A stretch of 64,000 bases of DNA from Marisa cornuarietis (GCA_004794655.1 SMMW01000185.1:62001-126000), one strand, 5' to 3'. Counted from the stretch's first letter, positions 47,269-60,790 are shown. A program made the numbers and translations. The notes: generated by a model from the sequence alone, not told the origin.

Positions 47269-50200
47269 ATATTCTTTGCATTGTCGTAGTTTTAAATGAA
47301 ACCAGACTTTCAATCTTTAAGAATAAGAGTCCGATCACACGCCCGCAAACTCCATCTATTCGTGAAGAGTGCCTTGAATTTTTATTTTGATATTTCATTT
47401 TTTAATTGCAGCTGTTATCTACAAAAGAAAGAGTTTTCTCGATTTCAAGTGAGCACCAGGCTGTTCAAGTCCCAAAAATAAAGAGCAAACTGCGGATATT
47501 TCCTCACTTCCCCTCACTCACTTCATTCTACTGTCCTCTGTGAAACATGCAAATTAATTAATGGTTGTTGAGTGCCATTTGAAAACACTAGTCGTTTGTT
47601 ATTCACAGCTGTCAAGCATCATAATTACACATTAACGTATTAATTGTATATTTTCTGTTAGATTAGTCATTATAAACAAAGGCACGAATGTCTACTTAAT
47701 AGAAGGTTATTAATTCTTTGTGCAAACTTACAATTATCGGTCGAATAAATGGTGTCACTGATATTGGTAATTAAGTACAAAGACATTCTTTTCGTCATAT
47801 CATTTGCGAGTTCCGGGGAAATAAATCGTGGATATTCATAGGAGAATGCCTGTGTACACTAAAACTTAAGTACCGTATCTTCCTAATTTGTGTCAGTTTC
47901 AAAATTAAATAGACGTTTATTCTGCAGCACAAATTAAAATATAAACCACTCTACTCTGAGTGAACAGGTGTGTAATTACAGCCACGTTTCGATCGATGTT
48001 AGACAGATTAGCCATGGCATAGGGTCTGCACAAAGCCGGACGTGGCTGGTGTCTTGGGACCTTCTTAGTCACTTGACTGGGGCCAGTAGATCTTTACAAA
48101 TGTAAATCCTCATAATAACTGAGCTGATTTATTTGAGTAGGCAAATACGAAGAAATGAATGTATATACACTATTTTATTTCATTACTATTTCTACATCAG
48201 CGATGCCACGAGCCCCACCCCATCCTACTCCATCTTGCCCCATCCCACCTAATTCATTACAGACCATTCATTACTGTCCACTGCGATGATAAACAGATGG
48301 ACCTGCTGCTTTGAATTCCTGGTCCTAGGTCCTACAGCCGTCGTCTGTCTTTTATTATGTAATGTCACGACCACCGCGCAGTGTATCAGTCACTCAGTCC
48401 TTTCAACACATACACGGAGCCTGACAAATACGTGTTCTTTCACACAAATTAAAAGAAAAGAATTATTTGCCTAACGAATCTATCTGCTTTACTAAGTATG
48501 AATTAAAGAAGAAAACAAGAAAAATACACAAATGGAAAGTCAGTTAAACAAACGATTCCTACACCCAGATTACTTTAAAATAATAAACTCCCTAACCTTT
48601 GAGTCCTGCCTTTCTGAAAATCTAAAAGAATACCTACTCACCTAATCGATCTATATACTCCTAAACGCCCTACTCAACAATTTCTTCTTTTAATTCCTAC
48701 CCTACTTGCTTTTTCCGTCCTAAACCTCTCCCTTCTCCTACCTGACTACCTGCTCCGCGCGCTCTCTCTCCCACGTCATTTCCTTCATTTTTTTACATCA
48801 CTCATACACGTCTTCCGAACAACTGACGTCATTCACGCTCTTTCGTTCTTCCACATTAATCCTTCTAAAATTTAAGCTTAATCACGATACAACCAATAAC
48901 TAATAACAATGATACCTAACATGTAACGATTATTTTATTGTATAATAATTATTAAATGATACAGTTAAGGGATGCCTCTCTTTTTCAGTCTTTATACGGT
49001 CTAAACCAAAGTGTTCCATCTTTAAACATCAGTATTACCAAAATGTCATATACCTTTATACGCCTGAATGTTTTCTAGAGTATTTCTGACATATCTTAAT
49101 ATATATATTTGCTAAATCTGATTATCTTAATTTATATTTTGTATATCCCAATAAAACACACAGGGGGGGGGGCAGATTTAATAAAATTCACGTGTACGTA
49201 CATTTTTGGACCACTTTGTGTCCTTATTAGGACATATTTCAACACTCTAAAACACATTGAGGCAGGTAACAAGGTGTCACGCTTTGGTTTTAAAAAAATG
49301 GCAAAACTCTTTTGAATTGTAGTGTAGGTTACTAGGTCAGGGCAGTTAGATGTGCTACAGGCCAGTGTGATTCAAAAACAGTCTGATGTCATTAAAGTAC
49401 AGTCTTACTTGATTCAAGTATACATCGATGTATTCAAACACAGTAAAACCACAACCACTTTCCTTTTCCTCGTTCAAAAACACAGGGTGGGGGGTGCGTC
49501 TCTCCCCCCACCCCACCCCCACCCACCCCCTCTGTCGGGGATGTCCCGCGCTGATCACGCGAAGGAAGGAACAAAATTGTAAGTGACAAATACAAAAATG
49601 ATCTGAAGGTATTCGTTCGCCTAGATGCCTTTGAATGGAGCTTTTCATTCCCGAGATGACAGCCCCGTCTGCAATCCGAGAAACCGCCCGTCAAAGATCA
49701 TCTTGATAAACAGCTCCGCCCTTTCACTGGGCTTGACATGACAGAGGTTTCATAGCCAGATATTGAGAACCACGCAGCTTTCCTCGCCAACCGCACTGAC
49801 AAATAGGAGGAGGGGTGGTGGGATAAAAGGAGAAGGGACGGGTGTGTACAGCTGTACAGCTGTAGCTGCAGGGTGGTTTCGTGACCTGAGACCCACAGCG
49901 CTGCAGCTGGATCATATTAGGGTCAGTGCATGCGTGCTCATGATGTTCCCCTTTACCCGGCACAGATGACACCTGCCAGACCTCCAAGAATCGTGTCCAT
50001 TAAAATTACAGGGACATAAATTATACCGAGGTTACCGAAGGGTCTCGCGAAAACTCTGACATCTTGCGCCAACCTTTTGCATGTAAACACTGTGTGGGAG
50101 GATCCCTACACCCACTCGCACCTCACACTACACTTTGAGGACTAGACACAAGAAAGCTTAGTCTGTTAATGTCAGACTTTGTTTTTGTAATGAAATTTTC

Positions 50201-52223
50201 TCATTCAAAATGCCCCTCGATACTACTCATTCTCCACAGACAGTACTGTGAGTACTATTCATTCTTTGCATGCAACATACGGAACTGGGAGTACTCCTCA
50301 ACCTCCACATACAGCAGACATTTCTGTGAACATTACTTTACCTCTACATACAGCAGATGATGATGATAATTATCCCCGTGTGGATGCGAGCTCAATGTGC
50401 TGTACACGAAAAACTCCGAACCGACAGTCAACCATACAAGAAACACAAATGTCGGCAAACGGGTGACACCGTGAAAAACATGAAAAAAGTGCAACGAATG
50501 AAGTTAAAGAACTGAGGAGTGAGCAGAATAGTACAATAGAATACTACTCACCCTCCCTATACAGCAGACGGTAAGCAGCCTCACACCTTTGAAAATCTAG
50601 CCGCTGAAGTTGTAGAGTTCTCGGCCTTTTGGCTGCATTTTGACGACAGTTTACGGAAAAGACTGCACAGTAATTGGGGGTGTGGGCAGAACCCTCCCTA
50701 AACGACCCACCTGCCAAAACCCGGATAACCAAAAGGACTTACTATTCATATACCCCAAAGCCGTAAGCTGGCATTAACAAAAGCTGTTAATAGACATTAA
50801 AGACGATATTTCACGCGTGAATAACGCACTGAGAATGGGTGGGATTGATTTCCTTCGCACTTGTCTGCTGTCGTACGCATGCAGGGAACTCGAGCTTGTC
50901 ACATGCTGCTTATTAAGCGACTTAAAAGCTTTAAGCAATTTTCATTGCATGATTTTTTTTTTGCACTGTTTGAATATTGATGTCTCATATCGCTTACATT
51001 TCGCCTAAACTGGCTTTTATAAATTAGCTGTTGCATTGAACTTAACTAAAACCTCGTTTTCATCGTAAACTAAGTTCACTGTTTCATGCCACCCACGCTA
51101 CTACCTCTATACGTTGAACTTAACTAAAATCTCCTTTTGATCGTAAACTAAGTTCACTGTTTCATGCCACCCACGCTACCACCTCTATACGTTGCCGTTT
51201 GACCCGTTACGTAAAACCCAGTGAACCATTGCTGGAGTTTCGTTCAAATACTCGATACCCTGTTCAGCCGTGAGCAAGGATTAACTAAAGCTCGTCCTCC
51301 CACCCGGGGCTGACAAGCAGAACACGTAATATTGACTCGGGAGGGCTGGGGGGAGTGTGGGGCTGTTCTTTTTTCCTCCCTTCTCCTCCCCACCCCCACC
51401 GAACCCTTCATAAGGGAGACAAGCACGGTTAGCCTGGCGCTCAATATTTTTGCGGGTCCTGCTAGAGGCAAGCGGGCAGACGAAATAGCCTTGTAATCTC
51501 AACATTGTGCTCGGAGATTTAATTTGCTCGCGGGCGTCCCTCGCTCTCTTGACAACAACCTGCGGAGGGGGGGAAAAAAACAATATCGCACACACGCACA
51601 CCACTGATGCTTCCGCGGCTACACCCGCATCGACATCGTTACCGTGACAACAGCTAGATTGTTTTGATCGTTTGTTGTAACTTAATTTCACGGTCTTCTA
51701 ATTCGGTCTCTGTTCCTCTGGGGTGTTTGTCAGGTGACATTTTTTGACAGAGCGTCATAGACACGTGTTGGGAAGAGTTACTTGTCCTTCTCTCTCTCCT
51801 TCGTTTTTTTTTTTGTTCGAATATCATAATTATTATCTCTGCAGCAAAATACAAAGCTGAAGCAAGTAAAATTAAGGCTGAAATCAATTCCAGTGGCCAC
51901 AAGTTATACCTAATTGTGCAAACTTGTGCATTAATCTAAGAAGTAAGAATAAGCAAAAAATTGGATTAAACAATAACAGTATTGCACAGGAATGTTTGCA
52001 TTCTCAAGAGAGCGAACAATGTACTTCCAGCTAGAATATAAATGCATGATGATCAGACATATATTTTTGATGCTTCATGTCACAGATGTATACCTGGATT
52101 CGAACGGAATGAAAATGTTTTTTCTTACATGTTGGTTCGTAAATTCTACTTTGTTAATATTATGATTGAATCTCCATATGCCATAATAATCAAGTCAATG
52201 AGGTTAAAGGTATCAAGAGTCAA
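47269..52223. other. Spacer, no gene seen
   Basis: A C/T-rich, G-poor stretch lies near 48590-48760. G- or C-runs occur near 49164 and 49505-49530. A 78-bp tandem duplication lies at 51036-51191. Overlapping frames on both strands at 49.3-50.0 and 51.2-51.9 kb do not resemble proteins. Confidence 0.5.
51036..51191. repeat. Tandem duplication of a 78-bp unit
   Basis: Two adjacent copies (51036-51113, 51114-51191) start TTGAACTTAACTAAAA and share CGTAAACTAAGTTCACTG and CATGCCACCCACGCTAC. Only a few substitutions separate them. Confidence 0.9.
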
Positions 52224-52232
52224 GTGTGTGTG

Positions 52233-52303
<71 letters not shown>

Positions 52304-52304
52304 G
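52224..52304. repeat. Compound (TG)n(TCTG)n microsatellite
   Basis: A TG run with one TTTG break passes into about ten TCTG units. Confidence 0.95.
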
Positions 52305-52385
52305 TCTGGTTCACACGACCGCGATGACAATATATTCTTTTCAGCATCGGGTTCATGAAGTTACGCAAACGTTAACCTCCCAGCA

Positions 52386-52411
52386 AAGACAGACAGACAG
52401 ACAGACAGACA
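52386..52411. repeat. (AGAC)n microsatellite, inverted relative to 52262-52304
   Basis: Six AGAC units, complementary to the TCTG array about 85 bp upstream, so the two could pair as a hairpin. Confidence 0.9.
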
Positions 52412-55400
52412 CGCAAGCAGACATCTTTATGACCAACTAGAGCCCATCTCCTTTTGGCTTATGTTATATAAAAAAAAATATTATGCCTACATGAAGGCAC
52501 ATCAATGCTGTTCATTTCCCCTCTTGTCCGCGGTAAGAAAATAAGGAAAAAATCCTTTTCTTCCTACTGTAGAGTCACTGTATCACTCATTACACTCTCT
52601 TACGTGTCGACTTCAAAAATGTAGGAAACTCCAAAGTAATTAGCTACAGTCCGCGTGGCAAAATCACTAATTCTCTTCCCCGCGACATTTGTTTAGTAAA
52701 TGTCGCTACATCGCGACAGCTGGTGAACAACAGGAAAACTGTTGAACGCCGGTAAAAAAAAAACTGTTTAAAACAAATATCGTGGAACTACGCGAGATTC
52801 TCGGAGGAAGCTGTGGAAACGTGAACCATGGTCTAGAACAGGGCAGCTCCACAAGTCTGCTTTTCTCTTGGTTCTTCCTGTTGATTCTCGAGGCTTGACT
52901 CCTCGTGGATGAAGTTTTCTTAACTTTGCCGCAGCTCTAGTTCGCTGTCTTCAAGTGCACTACGAGTGGTGCCAGCATCTGTCGGCAGAAACTGAATGAA
53001 GTGTTCTTAAGGGTGCGAGCTCGCGATGGGAACATCTGGGGAAAGCGGGAAGGGGAAAGTGGAGTGTCGAAGACCTCGGGATCTCTGTACACACGACGTA
53101 TTGACTGAAAGCAAACAGTTTCTAACGGGGTCGATTTTTATTCACTCCGCGGTGTCTTTTTCTCGAATATCCTATTCGTTTTATTGGTTTGTTTTTTTTA
53201 AAGATGGCATGCTCAGGTCAATGGCTTTTCTCTCCATTTATCTACACTTTAAAATGGCGACAGGCGGCGCACAGGTGTACCTGTACCTGTACACGCACGG
53301 CAGTACCTTTCATCTGCGGTCTACTTTCTTTTGCCTTTCGATTTCTATTCAGGCTTTTGTCTGGGCGGCGTTTGGGCTGAGTTGCCAGCAGGTACGTACA
53401 TGTCCCTTCTTGCCTATTGGCCAAGTGCGGTAAAGGACGTTAGACACGGTATCTAAAGCTCCATTCACACGGTGCGACAAAGACGAGGAATGCAAGCAGG
53501 CAAGTACTTTTAGAGCTTGTCCTCACGTGACTTAATATTCGAACATACAGAGTTTTTGTCCTTAATTGGAGGCAAGCTCGATGCGCGGTGCTTTCAAGAC
53601 TGCAGACGAACAGTTTACCATACAACTAAGCACACAATTAAAACGAAAAGAACAGCATTCAGATTACACTGTGGCAATAAGCAACACAACAGGATAAAGA
53701 TGTGGAAGTGAGGTGAGAAGAGGACTTTCATCGGTTTGTTGCAGACCAACCTTGTCTCTAATATGCGTGTAATTCTATATCGGATCAGGGCTTAGACAAC
53801 AATAAAGCAAACAAATGAACAAACAACAAGAAATAAACAAAAGAAAAACAGAAAAAAAGGAATTAATGAAAACATATGAATTTTAAAAAAGAAAGAAAAT
53901 GAATAATAGAATCAATGAAAGACAAGAAAATGATTAAAAATGAAAAAACAAAAAACCTACAAAAGAATAAACAAAATTAGAAAAACATGAATTAAGGAAA
54001 ACCTTAAATGAAAGAGAGAAAGAAGAAACAAAGGAAATAAAACAAGAAAACAAGAACAAATGAATAAAAGAAATGAAAAATAAAAGAAAGAAAATAATTA
54101 AAGAACGTTTTAAAACGCGCCTGGTGTACTTGATGCTTCTTTTGTCTAGAAGTTTCTTTCCCTCATTATTAACTTTGCTTTATAAGACAATTTTTGCAAA
54201 AGGGGTTAGCATGGAAGGTTTCAGACAATTTTCGAGAACAGTCTGTGCATTACTCCCATGCCTTTGCGATAATAGAAATCGCACGATCAGTTTCAAGTCT
54301 GTCTCTGTGGCACTGCCCTCAGTTAATGTTCACAGACCGCAACGAGTTTGATTAGAAATTAGGTGTAAGTGACCCACGTGTGTATGCTGGATATATTTAG
54401 ATGTTGTTCTTTAATTAATTCTTCAAATTATAATTTGGGTTCATTCCAAAACAGTTGAAGTGGGTCACCTCAAGTGGGTCAGGCTAAACAAACATTTGCG
54501 AAGAAGAAATAAGGTTCGACGAGGTAATAAGCAAAGGAGAGGAACTAAGCGAGGAGGAAAGAGAATGAGAGAGAAAAATCGAGAGAAGGAAGAATATTAG
54601 ATAAGTCATGCGCGTCAGCACCATGTTTCCGTCATTCACTCCACTCAAAAAACGAGAGGCTCTGAATGCAGAGGTAGCTAGAGATTTGTAGTTTTGCTCG
54701 AGTAAACCGATAAAACGACTTAAAGGACTAGTATAGTACACTATATTTCTAATGAGTGAATAAAGCTTAGGGCAAGGTACTATATGGGTGAACGTGTTCC
54801 ATTAGTTTTTAGATAAACGCATACCAACACCTATATAAGCAGAAGGAAGTTAAAACCGTACGTCACGTTTGTATATAGAATCTAAATTATAGACATGCCT
54901 AATAAACATATGGTACTAGAGTTGCCATCATCTGAGGCCTTGACAACGTAAACGTAACCACGTGCAGTCCTAACGCCTGTGCTGCTGGTGTCTGTAGGTG
55001 TGTATCTCTTGATTTGTGAAATGAGTATCTTACCCCGAGCTTTTCCTAATCATTAGAAAAAAAGATTGCACCTCAGTAGTCCAGAACGAATACTGCACGG
55101 CCCAATAAACGAAGAAGATTACTCATTCGTCCTAACAGCCATGTGTGGAAATCTCCGACATATACGATGCAAACTTTTTTGAAATTGATACCGCATTTTA
55201 TGAATTGATTTTCTGAATTTCCACACGCACTTCAAGTTTCCTATGCTCATTGTGTCTCCATGTTCCCATCTTACCGATGAGGCGCAGATCGATTCTGTCC
55301 TCTTAATCTGATTTCCTCTCACATAGAGCAGAGAGCATCGGTAGCTGTACTTTTTATTGGCACAAGACATTTGATTATTATTAGAGCAAAGTACAACACT

Positions 55401-55790
55401 GAATACAACTGTTAATGCACGACCTCTCAAAAGTGCGAAATAAATTCTGGAGAGGGTTGAATCATGTGATGACTTTATGCAAAACATAAACAGAATATAA
55501 CTTGCATAACTAGATAATGTACACTACAAACTGTGAGTAAATTGACCTTGTAACCTCCTACATCTAAGTAGCTACTTCGTTTAACTCAACGACTTAAATT
55601 AGAAAAAAAACATTTCAGTTGTAAATCAAAGATGGAAAGAGCAAGGAAAACTGCATGTCAATCTAAAGGAATTACTCAAAATAAATTCTATTTCATGTAT
55701 TTGGCTAGGGTTTAGAATGTTTTATTCTTCCTCATATATTTAAATAGGGCGGGAATGCTTCTACTCTATGTCAGTTTGTCAGTTGGGGTC
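52412..55790. other. Spacer, no gene seen
   Basis: A GC-moderate patch at 52.8-53.5 kb has an ATG-started frame (53026-53433) and a strong donor-like CAG|GTACGT near 53390. No partner exon or recognisable domain is found. The purine-rich tract at 53795-54110 is listed separately. Confidence 0.45.
53795..54110 (+). repeat. A/purine-rich low-complexity tract
   Basis: About 315 nt strongly dominated by A, with scattered G, little T and almost no C on this strand. AAAGAAA, AACAAG and AATGAA words recur without a fixed period. Confidence 0.85.
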
Positions 55791-56085
55791 ATTTATTTAT
55801 CTAGAGTGTGGATTGTCTTAGTCTTTCCTTCGTTCATTTGTCTAGAGTGTGGATTGTCTTATTCTTTCCTTCGTTCATTTGTCTACAATGTGGTTTGTCT
55901 TATTCTCTCCGTCGTTCATTTGTCTAGAGTGTGGATTGTCTTATTCTCTCCGTCGTTCATTTCTCTAGAGTGTGGATAGTCTTATTCTTTCCTTCGTTCA
56001 TTTGTCTAGAGTGTGGATTGTCTTATTCTTTCCGTCATTCATTCTCTATAGTGTGGATTGTCTTATTCTCTCCGTTCTTCGTTTG
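55791..56085. repeat. 41-bp minisatellite, about seven units
   Basis: Units beginning CTAGAGTGTGGATTGTCTTA and ending TTCGTTCATTTGT start at 55801, 55842, 55883, 55924, 55965, 56006 and about 56045. The last units are shorter and more diverged. Frames across it read repeating Cys-Gly-Leu-Ser or Val-Trp-Ile-Val motifs only because of the repeat. Confidence 0.95.
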
Positions 56086-56454
56086 GCGAGATGGGGGCGC
56101 TGTTCTTGTCTACGCCATAAATTTAGCTAAGGAGGAATAATTTCATTCTTTTAGCCCCTCTTACACTATGTCTTAGACTTGGAACTTTTTCTCACAGGTA
56201 ACTGCAACAGGTACAAATACAGATTAATAGGAAAAATGAGCTATGACCTTTGTCAAAATTCTGTGTGCGTATCTGATGTGCAGACGCAGTTTTTCTCGAC
56301 CACATGCTGTCTGATATGGCGGCTATTTTCTTCAGTCGTTTTTCAATAAACACAGACTGGTTTTGTGGAGGAAAACACAAAAAAGCATGGGAAGAAGAAT
56401 GAGGTTACATGTGAAACGGCAAACACACTTAATTTCACTTACATGGCTCTGATG
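56086..56454. other. Spacer between minisatellite and SINE
   Basis: No gene or repeat is recognised. Confidence 0.5.
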
Positions 56455-56632
56455 AGAGGAGGGGATTGATGTTTACCCCGAGCCAGAATCTAGGGCTACC
56501 TTACGGCAAAGCAACCAGCTCTTGTAAACAGATGCCACTTGCAGAAAAAGAACAGTGTGCCCGAGACAAGATCTGACCCTAGGGCAGCCAATCCTCACTG
56601 TGCTGCTGACAGTTCCATCTCGCTGAGCCCTT
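56455..56632 (-). mobile_element. SINE copy (same family as 24958-25138)
   Basis: Plus-strand CCCGAGCCAGAATCTAGGGC, CAGATGCCACTTGCAGAA and GTGCCCGAGACAAGATCTGA match the reverse complement of the 24.96-kb SINE over tail and body. The tRNA-like head (toward 56632) is diverged, and no clear target duplication was found, so this copy is older. Confidence 0.8.
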
Positions 56633-57751
56633 GAACGATTTTCTAAATCAAATGTAACCAACACGTAAATAAAAAAGAATCATTATTTTTTAATTCAGAA
56701 AAGAATAAACCCAAAAATCTCAAAAAGGATTTGGTCGTACATCTTTGTCATGATAACTTTTACCAGCATGGGTTAGTCAGAACTCACTGCTTGAGTTTCA
56801 TGTCAGTAAAAGCTTCATTTTTGTATGAGATATCATATGACAGACGTACAGCAAACAAGAACAGAAGGCGCATGAAAACAATGTAGATATGGTAAGAACC
56901 ACATCAGAAGACCAACAGCAGACAAAGGACACAATCAAAGTCTTTGATACCTGAGCAAGCGGACGCCCACGCAGTGATCGGCGGGGATAAAGATCCTCTC
57001 CTCAAAGACTTTCACTAATACATTAGCCACATCTCCCCCTCCTTCATCTATATCCGAGGGTATCAGTGGAAGAACAACTATAAAGTCTAGCAACTATCCT
57101 CCTCCTCCTCCTCCTCCTCATAGGCCAAAATATACTAAAAAAAAACAAAAGATAAAAATTTTCAAACATGTTTTTCAAAGTCTTTTCTCCAAACTTCTCA
57201 AGAAGTTTTCTTCTAACTTCGAGAGGCTAAAAGCAGCAGATGAAAGAAGCTGCTAGAACAGGACAGCACACGCCTAATAGCAAGAAACAGATAGCAGATG
57301 AAAGGGACTGCCCCAAGAATGCATCATACATACAATAACACGCCATAAAAGATTGAATCCATTGCCGAGACCAAGATAACATGCACGTAATAACACTTAA
57401 AAGGAAGATGAAATGGGCAGCCGAGACGAGATAGCGTAAATGTAATAACACTAAGTACAGAGAGGCGAGATGAGAGGGGCTGCTTCAGCCATGACAGAGG
57501 GAATGAGGTAAAGGAAGACCCGAGATTCCTAGACATGCTTTTGCCGGGGATGATAAAATGATGACTTCCCTGTGTTTACAATAGCGCCGGGCAGTGTTCC
57601 TTCCATTCCGCGCATTCAGTGGATTCCAGTGAAGGAAGGGAAGTAACGAACACGGTGGGGGAGGGGGAGAACAAGAAGAGAGCAGGTCCCCGGTGGAGGG
57701 GACAGAGAAAGAAGGATGATGCCGGTGGGGAGAAGGGACGTGGAGGGTGGA

Positions 57752-57754
<3 letters not shown>

Positions 57755-57831
<77 letters not shown>
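57755..57831. repeat. (TG)n microsatellite
   Basis: About 38 uninterrupted TG units next to a G-rich, GGA-containing stretch (57648-57752). Confidence 0.97.
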
Positions 57832-57835
<4 letters not shown>

Positions 57836-58564
57836 AAGACAACACAGGTGGAAAACACAAACTGTGTTTAGCGCATTTAAGTATACATTGACAGCAAAAG
57901 ATTCTTATCAAGCCAGCATCCGACCAAGTATTTCTTGACTGCATGAAGTATTTATGAAGCGAGTATCCCTCCACGCCAGGAAGTGGTTCTTACGAATTCG
58001 GTCAGCACTAGTCCTGCACAGCCCCATTAGCTGCATATCAACACTAAATTTCTTATAAAACATTAGCGGTTTCGCTGACAACAATTTAGCTGACTTGGCA
58101 TCCGGCAAAACCTTTTGAGCACCCGGCCAAAGGTCAAACTAGTTACGGGTATCGAGCTATCGAGAAAAGTGCTCGAGTGGGGAGGTGGTCGTTCTTTCTA
58201 GTCGTCAGCCTTTTCTTTTCTCCCACAAATGTTTCAAGAAGTGTGAGTGCGGCCATGTCTTTCGGTCGTGGCTATCGATCTTACTTCGATCTGAGTTACC
58301 TCTGCGACCGACTAATAGATATGTAGAGTGTAATCACACCGAATGCCCGCTCTCCTGAAGAGAAGAAGAGAGAACAGTACCAACAGTGAGCTATAATTAG
58401 CTGATAAAGTCTGCTGACAGGCTAAATTTTATGTCTGATGACAGGCATATCCCGCAGAACCGCATAGTCTAGACATAAATAAATAAAAGACACAAGGACT
58501 CGAAGACCGACCATATTACCTTCTTAGGATGTTCGTGTGTATGTGTGGGAGGGTGTAGGTGTGC

Positions 58565-58565
<1 letters not shown>

Positions 58566-58628
<63 letters not shown>
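58566..58628. repeat. (TG)n microsatellite
   Basis: About 31 TG units. Confidence 0.97.
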
Positions 58629-58631
<3 letters not shown>

Positions 58632-59439
58632 GAATGTCGTGTGTGTATGTATGTCTACCAGATATATATATATACTGATATAATGCTTCCATGTGTGTGT
58701 TGATTGTGAGCAATAGAAATTATTTTTGGACTGCCTTCGATAAACAATAAAATTTGATACAATCAGCTTTATGGTATACAGCTACACGGATAAATGAATG
58801 GTGTGAATATAACAAACCTGGAGTTTTGACCCAAAATTACAGCATGGCTATGCTGGAGTTTGTGGTAAACAGCACAGAATGCGGGTAGGTCTGCTTCCGG
58901 TTCGTGGGTGGGCTTGACCAACCTGCCTGACCTCTGCACTTTCATTCCTCATTTTTCAGTGTTTCAGTTTGTTTATCGTCTTACCACTCCATGTTTTTTC
59001 CATGGAGTTCTCTACATCCTGGTGTGGTTTTCAATCGACTTTGAACTTTCACTGGCAAGGTATTTTTATTTCTTTGTGGAGGGCTTCAGCCGCACTTCTG
59101 TCCGCCATCTTGTTTGCCACGATCGTGCGAGAGTCAGCACCGGTCTCACCTTCACAAAATATAACGGGTGGACGCATGTTCTTGATGTCAACGCGAGTAC
59201 ACCGGCAATGAACAGGCATTATTTTCCGGTATTATTGCGAACGTTTTAAAATTTTTCGATCGTGAGATATTACCTCATTTCTATGCCAGGCTGCACACGA
59301 TGCTGACATTCATTCTCATCATCTGCCCAGTCTGCTGCAGCACCAACCTGTGAAGAGGACCCACAGAGTCTAACTCGTCGAGAGTAGGTTCTGCCTCCGT
59401 TGGTCCAGAACTGCCCCCGCGATCACATCCATTTTCCTC

Positions 59440-60790
59440 TCCAGCCTTGTCGTTACAACTCCGGGTTTCACTCTTCCAATGCCCCGTCTGTCTCATCCAG
59501 TCAGCGAACACAAGGGGGTATCGCCATCGGTGAGTTCGTCGAAGACAATGATATGGACATTATCTTGATGACTGAAACTTGGCTCAGAGAATATTGGGAT
59601 GATAGTGTCTGTGTTGATCTGACTCCAATAGGCTACAGTATCCGTGCCAGTGTACAATTCTACAGTGCTAGTCGCAGTGGAAGAATAGCTGTGAGGTTTA
59701 GAACCTCTCTAATGATTCTCCTCGTGTTTCACTGACCATCCTGTTGTCTTCACTTTGACTTTCTTAACATAAGGATTGTGTTGTGGGATAGAGTTCATCT
59801 CATATCTTGAACCTAATAACATCAAATAACAAGAACAAATTGACTGATACCATGTTTCGCCTAGGTGATACCATGACTACAGTGACACTGATAGTAGCAC
59901 ACCTAATATTGAAGGAGATTTCAATGTCCCTTTTGATGATAAAAAAAACTATATATACTCAAAGCTCATGGACTTGATTTTTTTTTCAGTATACCAGTCT
60001 CTGAGCTCACTCATGATGCAAAATATTTTGCATTGGGTGGTGCACATGCCTCTTGACCATGTCATTCATATTGTTTCAGATGTTATTCCAACAGATTGTG
60101 TTCAGTTTGGTTTTGTTAGCCACTCATCGCGTTATTTTGCATCATGCGCCGCCTCCTTGACGAGGATATGTCCACGTTTCGTGACCGATTTGCAGGCCGA
60201 TTTTTCGCCCTCTTTTTTCTGCCGAGAAACTTTGTGGCTGTTCTTCACTCCGTTCAGGAGGCTCCTGCTGTGCGCACTCAGGTCCGTCCAAACATGCACG
60301 CGCCACGGTGCACCAACATTTACGCGGGGCTGCGTAGGGTTAAAACAGGGCGTCGGCCAGCTGGGGAATTGTGGTGTAAGTCTGGGTTGACTGTTCATAA
60401 GCAGATTTTAATTGCTGCTGAGCGTGCAGTCATTAAACTTGTTCACTCCACTAAACTGCGTTCTTTCAGGCACACATTAGTACTTGTGGGTCGAGTACGA
60501 AGCTGTTTAACGTTCGCAGCTCCTTGTACTTGTTAAGGCCCTCAGAGGGTTAGAAAATGATATCGTTTGCCCTCCAGCAAATTTCCATATGTGTTCAATA
60601 ACGCTTTAGCGAAACCTCTTTTTAAAAAAAAAATACAGCAGGCATAAACATACGAAACATTTACCGTCCAGTCTTAGCATTTCTATGCAGGGTCCTGGAG
60701 AAAGTCGTTCTTCAGCAGCTACTGTCCAACATCAACACTGAAAACTTGATTTTCTCATCCCAGTGAAGTGTCAGCGAGTCTACGAAAGTA
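59440..60790 (+). mobile_element. Decayed CR1/L2-like non-LTR retrotransposon
   Basis: Frameshifted pieces of the second open frame are recognisable in order. The endonuclease start is FVEDNDMDIILMTETWL (about 59540-59586). A GYSIRA piece and GDFNVPFDD (near 59920) fit endonuclease motifs. A linker with LRRVKTGRRPAGELWCKSGL (about 60330-60392) follows. The reverse transcriptase start is YRPVLAFLCRVLEKVVLQQL (about 60662-60721). Stops and shifts interrupt all parts, and similarity ends near 60790, before the catalytic core. It is dead and truncated at both ends. Confidence 0.8.

Larger units (their letters stand above)
56633..59399. other. Spacer with microsatellites, no gene seen
   Basis: A short CTC triplet run lies near 57098-57119. 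TG arrays at 57755-57831 and 58566-58628 are listed separately. A stretch at 57220-57520 repeats degenerate words (GATGAAAGGGGCTGC, GTAATAACACTTA), suggesting an old tandem repeat. No coding exon is identified. Confidence 0.45.

Noticed and set aside
53026..53433. 135-codon plus-strand frame ending near a good splice donor
   Set aside because: No domain, no partner exon, and the hydrophobic part is low in complexity; it may be a 5' UTR but cannot be supported.
55755..56140. Two overlapping plus-strand frames with repeated VWIVL/CGLSY motifs
   Set aside because: They are translations of the 41-bp minisatellite in successive frames.
57576..57974. 132-codon minus-strand frame with a Thr-His run
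   Set aside because: It reads through the (TG)n array; the Pro/Ser-rich side comes from adjacent G-rich DNA.
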